Positions 1-7,759 of a DNA stretch of 64,000 nucleotides are shown piece by piece; positions within the stretch are counted from its first letter, which is position 1; each line of letters opens with the position of its first letter. Source of the DNA: Saccharothrix tamanrassetensis (GTDB lineage: Bacteria > Actinomycetota > Actinomycetes > Mycobacteriales > Pseudonocardiaceae). Where the stretch lies: assembly GCF_014203665.1 (NCBI RefSeq), contig NZ_JACHJN010000001.1:62001-126000 (forward strand). The letters are read 5' to 3'. Made by a program: the position numbers and the translations under genes. The notes under the pieces were generated by a model that had not been told where the DNA came from, did not search any database, and saw only the letters and a list, made by a program, of their open reading frames with translations.

Positions 1-237
1 GCGACATCCGCCGAATTCCTGTATGAAGGCATGAACTCGGGCGGTGCCTGGGACGCCCCGGCCGCGCCGGTAGGACTCACCGTGTTCGCCGGCGACCTGG
101 GCATCCGCAGCCTGTACGACCCCGAAGGCGTGCTGCCGCACTGGACCGAGTACGACCGCGGCGGCCATTTCCCCGCGATGGAGGCACCGGACTTGCTGGC
201 CCAGGACGTGCGCACGTGGTTCGGGAACTTCCGGTGA
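1..237 (+). CDS. Epoxide hydrolase, C-terminal fragment (5' end outside window)
   Basis: The frame is open from the first base and ends at TGA 235-237, leaving 78 residues. They match the end of alpha/beta-hydrolase epoxide hydrolases of the EHN type: a loop with the acid region, then RGGHFPAMEAPDLL, whose histidine is the expected catalytic base, then the last helix (DVRTWFGNF). The same ending ([10 protein letters not shown]) occurs in the complete epoxide hydrolase at 15003-16094. Its stop overlaps the GTG of the next gene by four bases (GTGA), so the two are translationally coupled. The nucleophile and EHN domain lie upstream of the window, so activity cannot be judged. Confidence 0.8.
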   Translation, partial: ATSAEFLYEGMNSGGAWDAPAAPVGLTVFAGDLGIRSLYDPEGVLPHWTEYDRGGHFPAMEAPDLLAQDVRTWFGNFR

Positions 238-1286
238 TCACGCTGCGCGGCCTCAACCGCGCCCTGCTGCACCGCCAGCTGCTGCTGGAACGGTCCGAGC
301 GGTCCGTGACCGACGCCGTGGAACACCTGGTCGGCATGCAGGCCCAGGAACCGCAGGCGCCCTACTACGGGCTGTGGTCCCGGCTGCAGGACTTCGCCCC
401 CGCCGACCTCGGCGACCTGCTCACCGACGCGAAGGTGGTGCGCGCCCCGCTGCACCGCGCCACCATCCACCTCGTCACCGCCGCCGACCACGCCCGCGTC
501 GAACCGGTGCTGCGCGACCTGCTGCACCGCCGGTTCGGGTCGTCCCAGTTCCGCGGCGTGCTCACCGGACTGGACCTGGACAAGTTCGACGCGGTGGCCC
601 GCGAACTGCTCGCCGAACGGCCCCGCACCCGCTCCGAGCTGGGCCGTTGCCTCGCCGAGCACTGGAGCGGCCGCAACGCCGAGTCGCTCGGCTACGCCGT
701 GACCTACCTGCTGCCGGTGGTGCAGCTGCCACCGCGCGGCGTGTGGGGGCGGTCCGGGCAGGCGGTGTGGGCGACCGCCGAGCAGTGGCTGGGCCGGGTC
801 GGCGACGACGCCGACCTGACCGGGTTCGTGCGCCGCTACCTGGCCGCGTTCGGCCCGGCGACGGTGAAGGACATCCAGCTCTGGTCGGGTCTGACCCGGC
901 TGCGGGACGTGGTGCGCGGCATGGACCTGCGCGTGCTGCGCGACGAACAGGGCCGGGAGCTGTTCGACGTGCCCGACGGTCCGCTGCCCGACCCGGACAC
1001 CCCGGCCCCCGTGCGGTTCCTGCCCGAGTTCGACAACCTGCTGCTCGGACACGACGACCGGACACGCGTGATCTCCGACGAGGACTACCGGCGCGGCATC
1101 GTGATCGGCGGCAAGCCGACCCTGCTGGTCGACGGGTTCGTGCACGGCACCTGGCGGTTCTCCGAAGGGCTCGACGTGCAGGTATTCCGTCCGCTGACCG
1201 CCGCCCAACGCGAGGAGGTGCTCGCCGAGGGCGCGCGCCTGCTGGCGTTCGCGTCGGTGCGGGGAGAGGTCCGCATCACCACCTGA
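234..1286 (+). CDS. AlkZ-like winged-helix protein (HTH_42 / YcaQ family), QxQ type
   Basis: 350 aa. The GTG at 234 is chosen because it overlaps the preceding stop (GTGA) and gives the normal family start (MITLRGLNRALLHRQ). The protein belongs to the HTH_42 winged-helix family that includes the AlkZ and AlkX DNA glycosylases, which remove bulky alkylated purines and unhook interstrand crosslinks. Residues 34-39 read GMQAQE, so Gln36 and Gln38 form the Q-hydrophobic-Q motif described as catalytic in AlkZ. The tail shows the usual FLPEFDNLLLGH and GTWRF blocks. Coupling to an epoxide hydrolase suggests a shared response to electrophilic toxins. Family membership is firm. Glycosylase activity is inferred. 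Confidence 0.8.
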   Translation: MITLRGLNRALLHRQLLLERSERSVTDAVEHLVGMQAQEPQAPYYGLWSRLQDFAPADLGDLLTDAKVVRAPLHRATIHLVTAADHARVEPVLRDLLHRRFGSSQFRGVLTGLDLDKFDAVARELLAERPRTRSELGRCLAEHWSGRNAESLGYAVTYLLPVVQLPPRGVWGRSGQAVWATAEQWLGRVGDDADLTGFVRRYLAAFGPATVKDIQLWSGLTRLRDVVRGMDLRVLRDEQGRELFDVPDGPLPDPDTPAPVRFLPEFDNLLLGHDDRTRVISDEDYRRGIVIGGKPTLLVDGFVHGTWRFSEGLDVQVFRPLTAAQREEVLAEGARLLAFASVRGEVRITT

Positions 1287-1292
1287 CTCGCG

Positions 1293-1323
1293 TTTGGACG
1301 ATCGTCCAGTACGATCGTCCAAA
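1293..1323. promoter_or_regulatory. Perfect inverted-repeat operator of the TetR gene
   Basis: TTTGGACGATCGT (1293-1305) and its exact reverse complement (1311-1323) are separated by five bases. The repeat lies 14 bases before the ATG of the TetR gene and over its likely promoter. This is the usual arrangement of an autoregulatory TetR operator. Protein binding is inferred. Confidence 0.75.
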
Positions 1324-1337
1324 CAGGTGGAGGTGCC

Positions 1338-1862
1338 ATGGCGTCGGTCCGGGAGAGGCTGCTGGAAGCGGCCGCGGAACTCATCGCGGAGAAAGGTTGG
1401 GGCGCGGTCAGCACCCGGGTGCTGGCCGACCGGGCGAGCGTCGGGTCGGGGGTGGTGCACTACCACTTCGACTCGACCCAGGCCGTCCTCGTGCAGGCGT
1501 CCGTCGGGGCGCTGCGGGCGGCCCTGGCCGGGCTGCCCGACGTGCTGGAATCGTCGTCCACCCCCGACCAGGCCCTGGACGCCCTGCTGACGGCCCTGGA
1601 CGACGCCGGCGGCCGGGAACTGTTCACCGAGACCTTCCTCGCCGCCACCCGCAACGACGAACTGCGCCAGGCCGTCGGCGCGGTGCTCGCCGAGTTCCGC
1701 CAGGTGCTGGCCTCGTGGCTCGCGTCGCACGGCGTCCCGACCCCGGAGCAGACCGCAGCGGTGCTCGCCGCCGCGATCGACGGCCTCCTGCTGCACCGCG
1801 CACTCGACCCCGACCTGTCCCGCGCGTTCGTCGTGCCCGTGCTCGGCAGGGTGCTGCGATGA
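1338..1862 (+). CDS. TetR-family transcriptional regulator
   Basis: 174 aa, somewhat short for TetR (usually about 190-220). Residues 1-50 are the helix-turn-helix domain: RERLLEAAAELIAEKGWG, then STRVLADRASVGSGVVHYHF with the VHYHF end of the recognition helix. The rest is a helical ligand domain. A strong ribosome site (GGTGGAGGTG) precedes the ATG. Its stop overlaps the ATG of the FAD monooxygenase by four bases (ATGA), so repressor and enzyme form one unit behind the operator at 1293-1323. A likely role is to repress this pair until a substrate of the monooxygenase appears. The ligand is unknown. Confidence 0.9.
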   Translation: MASVRERLLEAAAELIAEKGWGAVSTRVLADRASVGSGVVHYHFDSTQAVLVQASVGALRAALAGLPDVLESSSTPDQALDALLTALDDAGGRELFTETFLAATRNDELRQAVGAVLAEFRQVLASWLASHGVPTPEQTAAVLAAAIDGLLLHRALDPDLSRAFVVPVLGRVLR

Positions 1863-2998
1863 AGGTCGTGATCTGCGGGGCGGGCATCGCGGGCCTCACC
1901 CTCGCCGGACGCCTGGCCGCGGCAGGCCACCCGGTCGTCGTGGTAGAGAAGTCCGCCGGCCCCCGCCCCGAGGGCTACATGATCGACTTCTTCGGCCCGG
2001 GCTACGACGCCGCCGAACGGATGGGCCTGCTCCCCCGGTTCCACGAGCTGGGGTACCGGTTCATCGAGGCCGGCTACCACGACGAGACCGGACGGCGGCG
2101 GGCCGGGCTGAACTTCGCTCGGTTCGCCGAGTCCATGGGCGGGCGGATGACCAGCATCATGCGACCCGACGTCGAACACATCCTGCGCACCGACCTCCCA
2201 CCCGAGGTGACCCTGCGGTTCGGCGCGGGCGTCGTGGCGGTGGACAACCGGCCCGACGGCGTGTCGGTGGCGTTGTCGGACGGCACGTCACTCGACGCGG
2301 ACCTGCTGGTGGGCGCGGACGGCATCCACTCGACCGTGCGGCGACTCGTGTTCGGCGACGAGCAGCGGTTCTTCCGCTACCTCGGCTTCCACACCGCCGC
2401 GTTCACCGTCACCGACCCGGAAATCCACCGCCTGGTCGAAGGCCGGTTCTGCCTGACCGACACCGTCGGCAGGCAGGTCGGGTGCTACGGGCTGCGCGAC
2501 GGCTGGGTCGCGGCGTTCACCGTGCACCGGACCCCCGACCCGACCCTGCCCACCGACCCACGGGCATCCGTGCGCGCGGCGTACGGGACGCTGGGCTGGA
2601 TCGTGCCGCGGGTGCTGGAGCGTTGCCCGCCGGAGATCTACTACGACCAGGTGGCGCAGATCGAGCTGCCCCGGTGGAGCGCCGGGCGGGTGGTGCTGGT
2701 CGGCGACGCGTGCGGCGCGGTGTCGCTGCTGGCCGGGCAGGGTGCGTCACTGGGCATGGGCGGGGCGTTCGTGCTGGCCGGACACCTGGACGACCTGGAC
2801 GGCTACGAACGCCGCTGGCGGCCGGTCGTGGCCGAGAAGCAGCGGATCGCCCGGTCGGGAGCCCGCTGGTTCCTGCCGGCCACGGCCCTGCGCCTGCACG
2901 TACGACGGTGGGCGATGCGCCTGGCCAGGGTTCCGTGGATCGACCGCCGGATCGCGACCAGCCTGGTCGGCAAGCCCACCGCACTGGTCGGCGACTGA
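1859..2998 (+). CDS. FAD-dependent monooxygenase (PHBH fold)
   Basis: 379 aa, a usual length for single-component flavoprotein aromatic hydroxylases. The dinucleotide-binding motif GAGIAGL sits at residues 7-13, the second FAD/NADPH motif reads LVGADGIHSTVR near residue 155, and the third reads VVLVGDACGAVSLLAGQG. The enzyme should use NAD(P)H and oxygen to hydroxylate or inactivate a small aromatic compound. Close relatives include tetracycline-destructase-like and UbiH-like proteins, but nothing in the sequence fixes the substrate. It is translated from an ATGA overlap with the TetR gene, so it is almost certainly that regulator's target. Confidence 0.88.
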   Translation: MKVVICGAGIAGLTLAGRLAAAGHPVVVVEKSAGPRPEGYMIDFFGPGYDAAERMGLLPRFHELGYRFIEAGYHDETGRRRAGLNFARFAESMGGRMTSIMRPDVEHILRTDLPPEVTLRFGAGVVAVDNRPDGVSVALSDGTSLDADLLVGADGIHSTVRRLVFGDEQRFFRYLGFHTAAFTVTDPEIHRLVEGRFCLTDTVGRQVGCYGLRDGWVAAFTVHRTPDPTLPTDPRASVRAAYGTLGWIVPRVLERCPPEIYYDQVAQIELPRWSAGRVVLVGDACGAVSLLAGQGASLGMGGAFVLAGHLDDLDGYERRWRPVVAEKQRIARSGARWFLPATALRLHVRRWAMRLARVPWIDRRIATSLVGKPTALVGD

Positions 2999-3264
2999 GC
3001 AACGCCGCACGACCGGTCGGGTGCGACGACCTGTCGCCGCGAGTCCGCCGAACCGCGAGGGCGTGGCGACGTGCGGCTACCCGGCCGGTCGAAGACCACA
3101 CCCCGCGGCGCGTAGTTCTTGCTGCCGATCAGCGTTCGCTGCCCGGTCACACGGTCGGGTGGCCGGTTCTCCGACCGGTTGTTCCCGGGCGCAGCCGTGC
3201 AACCCCAAGGGGGACCGGAGGTGACGCACTCGGCGTCGTCCGCTCACCGATGAGAGGTGATCCC

Positions 3265-3795
3265 ATGCGACCGATCCGACCCGCTGTCCTGGCCGGGGGC
3301 CTGGCTGCCGCCGCCGTCCTCGCCGTCCCGACCCCCGCCACCGCCGCCGCCGTCGCGGAGGAGATCCCGCGCGAACGGGTGTTGTTCCAGACCACCGACG
3401 AGGACAACGTCCCCCACATGAAGATGGTGCTGTGCGGCGAAGCGACCGGACCCACCACCTACCAGCTCACCGCCCAGCTGCTCACCCCCGGCGAGGAGCC
3501 GCCCGTCGGCCTCTGCCAGGCGCACGCCATCACCGACATCCCCGGAGCCCGGGAACTGCTCGACAAGGTGCACCTCGACCCCGACGGCACCCACGGCTCC
3601 CCCACCCGCGCCGAGGACGACTTCGACTCCCACGAGGTGTACGACGCCACCGACGACGAGCCCAAAGTGACCAAGAAGAACATCACGGAACACCTGGTCC
3701 GGCAGCTCCTGAACCAGCCGACCGGCCTCATCGACATGCAGGAGATCCTCGGACCGGGCTCCGACCAGGCCCTCACCGTCGGGCACGAGTCGTGA
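3265..3795 (+). CDS. Secreted protein of unknown function
   Basis: 176 aa. ATG 3265 is preferred over ATG 3250 because AGAGGTGAT lies just ahead of it and the product then starts with a classic signal peptide: MRPIR, a hydrophobic Ala/Leu/Val stretch to about residue 24, and an Ala-x-Ala cleavage site near residue 27. The mature part is acidic and polar, with two cysteines (in VLCGEA and GLCQA) that could form one disulfide. I do not recognise a domain. It probably works outside the membrane. No operon partner is evident on either side. Confidence 0.75.
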   Translation: MRPIRPAVLAGGLAAAAVLAVPTPATAAAVAEEIPRERVLFQTTDEDNVPHMKMVLCGEATGPTTYQLTAQLLTPGEEPPVGLCQAHAITDIPGARELLDKVHLDPDGTHGSPTRAEDDFDSHEVYDATDDEPKVTKKNITEHLVRQLLNQPTGLIDMQEILGPGSDQALTVGHES

Positions 3796-4145
3796 CCGAG
3801 CCGGCCCCGCCGAGGCCGGCCCCACCCGTTGGGGAACCGCGGCGGTGGGCGGCTCGGCACGAACTCGGGCCGACTCGTCCGAGAGTGCCGCCGCGGCCGC
3901 CGGCACCGCGGCGACGTCATCGGGCACGAACCCCAACCACGGCAGCGCGCACATCCGAGAAGAACCTCGTCGACACCGCAGTACCACCCGTCTAGAAGAT
4001 CAACGACGGGCACATCCCACGACGCTCTCGCGGCAGACGGAGCCGGGGCCTTACCGACCTACCGCGCCCCCACGAACCACTCCACGCCCTTGACCATCGC
4101 TAACACAATCAATCGTGGTTTTTTCGGCGTGCGCTACCGAAAGGC
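3796..4145. other. Intergenic region between convergent genes
   Basis: No convincing gene. It contains a GC-rich hairpin at 3800-3820 just after the secreted protein gene, and an AT-richer patch around 4095-4125 near the end of the coiled-coil gene. Several frames are open only because of high GC. Confidence 0.5.
3800..3820 (+). terminator. Possible terminator hairpin
   Basis: GCCGGCC and GGCCGGC form a perfect seven-base stem with a seven-base loop directly after the TGA of the secreted-protein gene. There is no T-run, as is common in high-GC actinomycetes. Confidence 0.4.
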
Positions 4146-5393
4146 CTACCCGCGTGAGGCCCGTAGTTCCTCCAACGCCCGGTCCAACTGCGCCTCGGCC
4201 CGTTCGGCACGCGCCAGTGTCTGGACCCTGGCCTCCTCCAACGCCGCCACCCGCTCGCGCGCGACCCGTTCGGCCTGCTCGATCTGGCCCTGGTGGGCAC
4301 GACGCAACGCGTCGATCTCACCACGGGCCCGATCGAGTTCGGCCCGCGCGTCCACCGCCGCCTGCCCGGCCCGCTCGGCGGCGGCACGGGCATCGGCGGC
4401 GGCACCGGTGGCCTGCCGGACCTCGGCCGTGGCGCGGCCGAGCTGGTCCTCGGCCTCGGACCGAACCCTGGCGACCTCGGCTTCCGCCTTGCGCCGCTCC
4501 GCGTCCCGGGCCGCTTCGACCTCGGTCCGGGCGTCGAGCCGCAGTCGTTCGATCTCGGTCGCGGCCAGGTCGAGCCGGGTCTTGGCCTCGGCGCGGGCTC
4601 GTTCGATCTCGTCCCGGGCGTCTGCCCGGATCCGTTCGACCTCCTGCCGTGCGGCGGCCTGGGCGTCGAGCTTCGCCTGCTCGACCTCCTTCACCGCCTG
4701 CCGCCGAGCCTGCTCGGCCCGTGCCACGGCATCGGCCCTGGCCTGCTCCACCTCGGCCTCGGCATCCCGTCGAATCCGGTCCACCACGGCCGCCGTCTCG
4801 GTGCGGACGGCGGCGATCTCCGCCTCGGCTCGTTCCACGGCGGCCGTGGCCTCCGCGCGGGCAGCGTCGCGCTGCTCGTAGGCCGTGGCAGCATCCTGTT
4901 CCGCTTGTTCGGCGGCCCGGACGGCGTCCTCGGTGGTGTCTTCGGCGGCCTTGCGCGCCCGCTCGGCGTCCCGCCGATGCCGCTCGGCCTGGGCGACAGC
5001 CGCTTCCGCCTCGGCAATCCTGCGCGCGGCATCGGCTTCGGCGGCCTGCACCTGGCTCTCGGCGACACTCGGATCGGCAATGGCGGACAGCTCGCCCACC
5101 GCGCCGGTCAACGTCACCGAGAGCTGCTCGGCCAGCGCTCGGAACCGCTCCAGCAACTCTTCAGCCCTGATCTTGCCGGTAGTGATGCCCCTAGGGTCTT
5201 TCGTCACGGTGACGATCTCTGCCGAGGCTTCCTCGGCCTGCGCCAACCGCTGCCGCTCCCGCCATGCCCGCCACCGGGTGTGTTCGGGCAGGTCGCAGTA
5301 CTCCGACGGCCGCCCAGGACCACCACTTCGCAGCACGGGACGCGTACAGCCGGGGTAGTTGCAGGTCGAGGCAGGTGCGTCGGTCACTGTCAC
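4146..5393 (-). CDS. Long coiled-coil protein with N-terminal Cys/His cluster (KfrA/TnpT-like)
   Basis: 415 aa. The head (about residues 10-50) has Cys11, Cys16, Cys33 and His38 in CNYPGCTRP...EYCDLPEH, which could bind one metal ion, followed by a basic WRAWRERQRL helix. From about residue 100 to the end it is an unbroken coiled coil rich in Ala, Glu and Arg heptads. This resembles plasmid KfrA-type DNA-binding proteins and the TnpT-type partners of tyrosine recombinases, but the match is architectural only. The GTG at 5393 sits where a -10 box (TACGAT) predicts the first transcribed base, so the mRNA is probably leaderless. Next to it lies a perfect 35-base inverted repeat in unusually AT-rich DNA. 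This suggests an acquired element remnant. Confidence 0.75.
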   Translation of the reverse strand: MTVTDAPASTCNYPGCTRPVLRSGGPGRPSEYCDLPEHTRWRAWRERQRLAQAEEASAEIVTVTKDPRGITTGKIRAEELLERFRALAEQLSVTLTGAVGELSAIADPSVAESQVQAAEADAARRIAEAEAAVAQAERHRRDAERARKAAEDTTEDAVRAAEQAEQDAATAYEQRDAARAEATAAVERAEAEIAAVRTETAAVVDRIRRDAEAEVEQARADAVARAEQARRQAVKEVEQAKLDAQAAARQEVERIRADARDEIERARAEAKTRLDLAATEIERLRLDARTEVEAARDAERRKAEAEVARVRSEAEDQLGRATAEVRQATGAAADARAAAERAGQAAVDARAELDRARGEIDALRRAHQGQIEQAERVARERVAALEEARVQTLARAERAEAQLDRALEELRASRG

Positions 5394-5430
5394 GGCAATA
5401 TCGTAGCATATTTGCGTCGTTTCAAACGTT
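5393..5430 (-). promoter_or_regulatory. Leaderless promoter of the coiled-coil gene
   Basis: On the minus strand TACGAT (5405-5400) lies exactly seven bases before the GTG start, placing +1 at the start codon. A TTGAAA-like box is present further up but at a short spacing. The region is far more AT-rich than its surroundings. Confidence 0.5.
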
Positions 5431-5463
5431 ATATGTCACAACGCAACACTATCTCCGGCGAGC

Positions 5464-5498
5464 TTGACTTCCGATAAGGTTCACTTATCGGAAGTCAA
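5464..5498. repeat. Perfect 15-bp inverted repeat with 5-bp centre
   Basis: TTGACTTCCGATAAG (5464-5478) and its exact reverse complement (5484-5498) flank GTTCA. It begins two bases beyond the stop of the membrane-protein gene (5501) and lies about 70 bases upstream of the coiled-coil gene. It could be a terminator, an operator, or the core site of a tyrosine recombinase. The recombination-core reading is favoured only by the neighbouring KfrA/TnpT-like gene. Confidence 0.6.
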
Positions 5499-5500
5499 CG

Positions 5501-6010
5501 TTAAGTCGAAGTAGCCGCCCGGCCAAGCCCTCTGACCTGCCCCCACGTCGCCCGCGTGATCGCCGACGCGGTGACGAGCACTACGACCAGGACCAGCGCG
5601 CCGACGTCGGTGACAAGTGACGGCAGCAGCCCGACGACGCCGAACCGCTCCTGGGCCGCGGTGAACACCTCCGGCGGCACCAGCAGCACCCCGGCCGCCT
5701 GGGTGCCGTTGACCACCAGCACGACCCAGAACAGCCACCGGCTCGGCCGGCGGCGCAGCGCGAGGACGCCCAGCGCGTTGCCCACCAGGTACAGGCACCC
5801 GACCACGCGGAACCCGATCAGGAATCCCGGCGCCTGCCCGGGATCGGCCCCGGCCAGGACCATCATCCGGGTCAGCGTCTGTTCATCCACGACGACGAAC
5901 GCGTGCACGGCCGTCCCGACCGTGAAAACCACCGACGCCCACCCGGTCAGGACGAGCAGCGGCGTGGCCCAGCGGCCCGGACGCACTGCGGTCCGGTCAC
6001 GTAAAGACAT
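5501..6010 (-). CDS. Small integral membrane protein, four predicted helices
   Basis: 169 aa. The ATG at 6010 is chosen because GGGGAGGACCG stands ahead of it. Upstream in-frame codons look non-coding. Hydrophobic segments occur at about residues 12-35 (LLVLTGWASVVFTVGTAVHA), 55-80, 85-110 (WLFWVVLVVNGTQAAGVLL) and 125-155. No conserved catalytic motif is seen and I do not recognise the family. It stands alone, ending just before the large inverted repeat. Confidence 0.7.
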   Translation of the reverse strand: MSLRDRTAVRPGRWATPLLVLTGWASVVFTVGTAVHAFVVVDEQTLTRMMVLAGADPGQAPGFLIGFRVVGCLYLVGNALGVLALRRRPSRWLFWVVLVVNGTQAAGVLLVPPEVFTAAQERFGVVGLLPSLVTDVGALVLVVVLVTASAITRATWGQVRGLGRAATST

Positions 6011-6369
6011 CGGTCCTCCCCTATCCGACACAGCTCGATCATCGGCCGCCGGGAACCGGCGGGGATCCGGGAATGACCCCGGCATCAAGCCCGGCGCTTC
6101 GGGGTGGGGACGTCGGGGTACGAAGGGCAAGGACCAGGCCGAATCCGGAGTGCTTGCCGCACCGACCTCCGACACCGTCGACTACGAGCCCGGTCGCACG
6201 CGGTTCAGTGCCGGAAACGCCGAGGTCAGGGCGGCACATAACACCGTTTGGATGGCAAAGTGGTGTTAGCCGCCGGAATCCGGGACGCATACGCTGGTTC
6301 CGGCGCGTGTTCACAGATGTGCGCCCACGGATGGACCAAAGGAACTACAAGTATCCTCGGGAGCCTCCA
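6011..6369. promoter_or_regulatory. Divergent intergenic region with TAACACC/GGTGTTA inverted repeat
   Basis: It separates the membrane-protein gene (minus) from the PEBP-like gene (plus). TAACACC (6239-6245) and GGTGTTA (6262-6268) form an inverted repeat with a 16-base spacer. The right arm continues as GTGTTAGC, the same half-site found in the TetR operators at 7684-7727. Binding by that TetR protein is a guess. No gene is seen here. Confidence 0.4.
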
Positions 6370-6960
6370 GTGAGAAGCACCAAGATTGTGCTGTCCGCCC
6401 TGCTCATCACCTGGGCCGCCGGCCTCTCCCCCGCCGCCGCTTCGTCGGCACCGGCGCCGTCGGCAGGCCCAAGCGCGTTCACCCTGTCCAGCGCCGCCTT
6501 CGCCAACGGCGGCGTCATCCCCAAGATCCACGAGTGCACCAGCGGCGGTGGCAACGACCCCGCGAAGAAGAACGAGTCGCCGCCCCTGGCCTGGTCGGGC
6601 GCTCCGGCCGCCGCCAAGAGCTACGCGATCGTCATGCGGGATCTCGACAACGCCAACCTCATCCACTGGGTCATCTACGACATCCCGGTGAGCACGACCT
6701 CGCTCCCCCAGAACGTCGAGCACGTCTACCAGCCCCCGGTGCCCGCCGGAGCCAGGCAGGTCTACTACCGGGGAAGCGCGAGCCTCTTCGGCTACCAGGG
6801 ACCGTGCTCGCCCTCGACGGTGAACACCTACGAGTTCGTCGTGCACGCGCTCAACCGGGCGTCGCTGACCAACCTGAACTCCAACTCGTCGACCCAGACC
6901 GCCGCCAGAGCGATCACCGCGGCCTCGGTCGGTTCGGCGAGGATCACCGGCGAGTCGTAG
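6370..6960 (+). CDS. Secreted YbhB/YbcL (PEBP/RKIP-like) family protein
   Basis: 196 aa from GTG 6370, preceded by GGGAG. An ATG at 6331 would add 13 polar residues before the signal peptide. Residues 1-25 form a secretion signal (KIVLSALLITWAAGLSPAAA). The mature protein has the phosphatidylethanolamine-binding protein signatures: PPLAWSG, then MRDLDNANLIHWVIYDIP, then the GYxGPCSP anion-pocket motif as FGYQGPCSPS. The family binds anionic ligands. Bacterial members have few proven functions. Downstream lies a strong hairpin shared with the convergent TetR gene. Confidence 0.88.
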   Translation: MRSTKIVLSALLITWAAGLSPAAASSAPAPSAGPSAFTLSSAAFANGGVIPKIHECTSGGGNDPAKKNESPPLAWSGAPAAAKSYAIVMRDLDNANLIHWVIYDIPVSTTSLPQNVEHVYQPPVPAGARQVYYRGSASLFGYQGPCSPSTVNTYEFVVHALNRASLTNLNSNSSTQTAARAITAASVGSARITGES

Positions 6961-6973
6961 CTCCACCGTGCCG

Positions 6974-7017
6974 ACGTGCGTGCCGCCCTGCCGACTGCGG
7001 CGGGGCGGCACGCACGT
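6974..7017. terminator. Bidirectional terminator hairpin
   Basis: ACGTGCGTGCCGCC (6974-6987) pairs perfectly with 7004-7017 around a 16-base loop, between the convergent PEBP-like gene (stop 6960) and TetR gene (stop 7033). Confidence 0.7.
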
Positions 7018-7032
7018 GCTTGTCGGACTCGA

Positions 7033-7677
7033 TCAGCCCGGCTGATCCGGCTGTGCACGAGGTACGGCCCGCAGCAGTGAACGCAGCAGTTGCGCGGCGG
7101 TGTCGGCGGACACTTCGCCGGGTGTGTTCATGATCTGACCGGCGAGTCCGTCGACGAACGTGTGCAGCAGCGCCGCCCAGAGCTCGACCTGCTCATCGGG
7201 GTGCGGAAGCGTGGCCCGGCTCGGATCGCGGGTCGTTTCGTATCCGCGCAGGAGAGCGATGCATTGGCGGTACAGCGCTCGTTGGTCGTTCCACGTCACC
7301 GAGCCTCCCTCCGGCGGGTGCTGACGTTCCCATTCGACGATCGCCGACCACAGCGCGTATTCCTCGCGCCGCTCATCATCGAGCGGCAGCATCTCTTCCA
7401 CGATCGCGGCGATTCGTTCCACTACCGCTCTTTGCCGGCGGGGCCGCTGGACGCGTGGGACGACCCGTCGGCGAAGGATGTCGGTGGTGGCCTGCACGAC
7501 GTAGGCCTGCAACTCGTGCTGATTGCCGAAGTAGTGCCGCAGGGATCCGGTGGACCAGCCGGCCTCGGCGGCCACTCCACGGACGGTCACGCCGGCGAGG
7601 CCTTCGCGCAGGATCACCCGGATGGCGGCCTCGCCGATCTCGGCCCGTCGTTGGTCGTGATCGACGAGTCGGGGCAC
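7033..7677 (-). CDS. TetR-family regulator with twin operators
   Basis: 214 aa from GTG 7677, preceded by GGGGAC. The DNA-binding domain covers about residues 8-55 (AAIRVILREGLAGVTVRGVAAEAGWSTGSLRHYF split over helices 1-3, ending in SLRHYF). The C-terminal half is the helical ligand and dimer domain of the AcrR/BetI-like type. It is divergent from the GAP-family membrane gene. The 45-base gap between them holds two near-identical palindromes, so the regulator very probably represses both genes. The ligand is unknown. Confidence 0.9.
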   Translation of the reverse strand: MPRLVDHDQRRAEIGEAAIRVILREGLAGVTVRGVAAEAGWSTGSLRHYFGNQHELQAYVVQATTDILRRRVVPRVQRPRRQRAVVERIAAIVEEMLPLDDERREEYALWSAIVEWERQHPPEGGSVTWNDQRALYRQCIALLRGYETTRDPSRATLPHPDEQVELWAALLHTFVDGLAGQIMNTPGEVSADTAAQLLRSLLRAVPRAQPDQPG

Positions 7678-7683
7678 GTCCCC

Positions 7684-7727
7684 ATGCTAACACGCCCGTG
7701 TTAGCATAACTAACACGGGCGTGTTAG
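7684..7727. promoter_or_regulatory. Two adjacent TetR operators
   Basis: Site 1: ATGCTAACACG-CC-CGTGTTAGCAT (7684-7707), perfect. Site 2: CTAACACG-GG-CGTGTTAG (7710-7727), perfect. Both share the core CTAACACG/CGTGTTAG and lie between divergent starts, so one regulator can close both promoters. The second site overlaps a possible GTG start at 7721, which argues against that start. Confidence 0.8.
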
Positions 7728-7759
7728 CAAAGGTCGTCGGTTACCGGCGGGAGACGGAT

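Noticed and set aside
374-2998. An 874-codon open frame starting inside the AlkZ-like gene
   Set aside because: Only its last part is the FAD monooxygenase. The first 495 codons are Arg/Pro/Gly-rich shadow sequence in a different frame from the genes there.
5501-6175. A longer start (6175) for the small membrane protein
   Set aside because: The added 55 residues are Pro/Arg-rich and there is a good ribosome site before ATG 6010.
7721-7759. GTG 7721 as start of the GAP-family gene
   Set aside because: It lies within the second TetR operator, and GGGAG supports TTG 7760.
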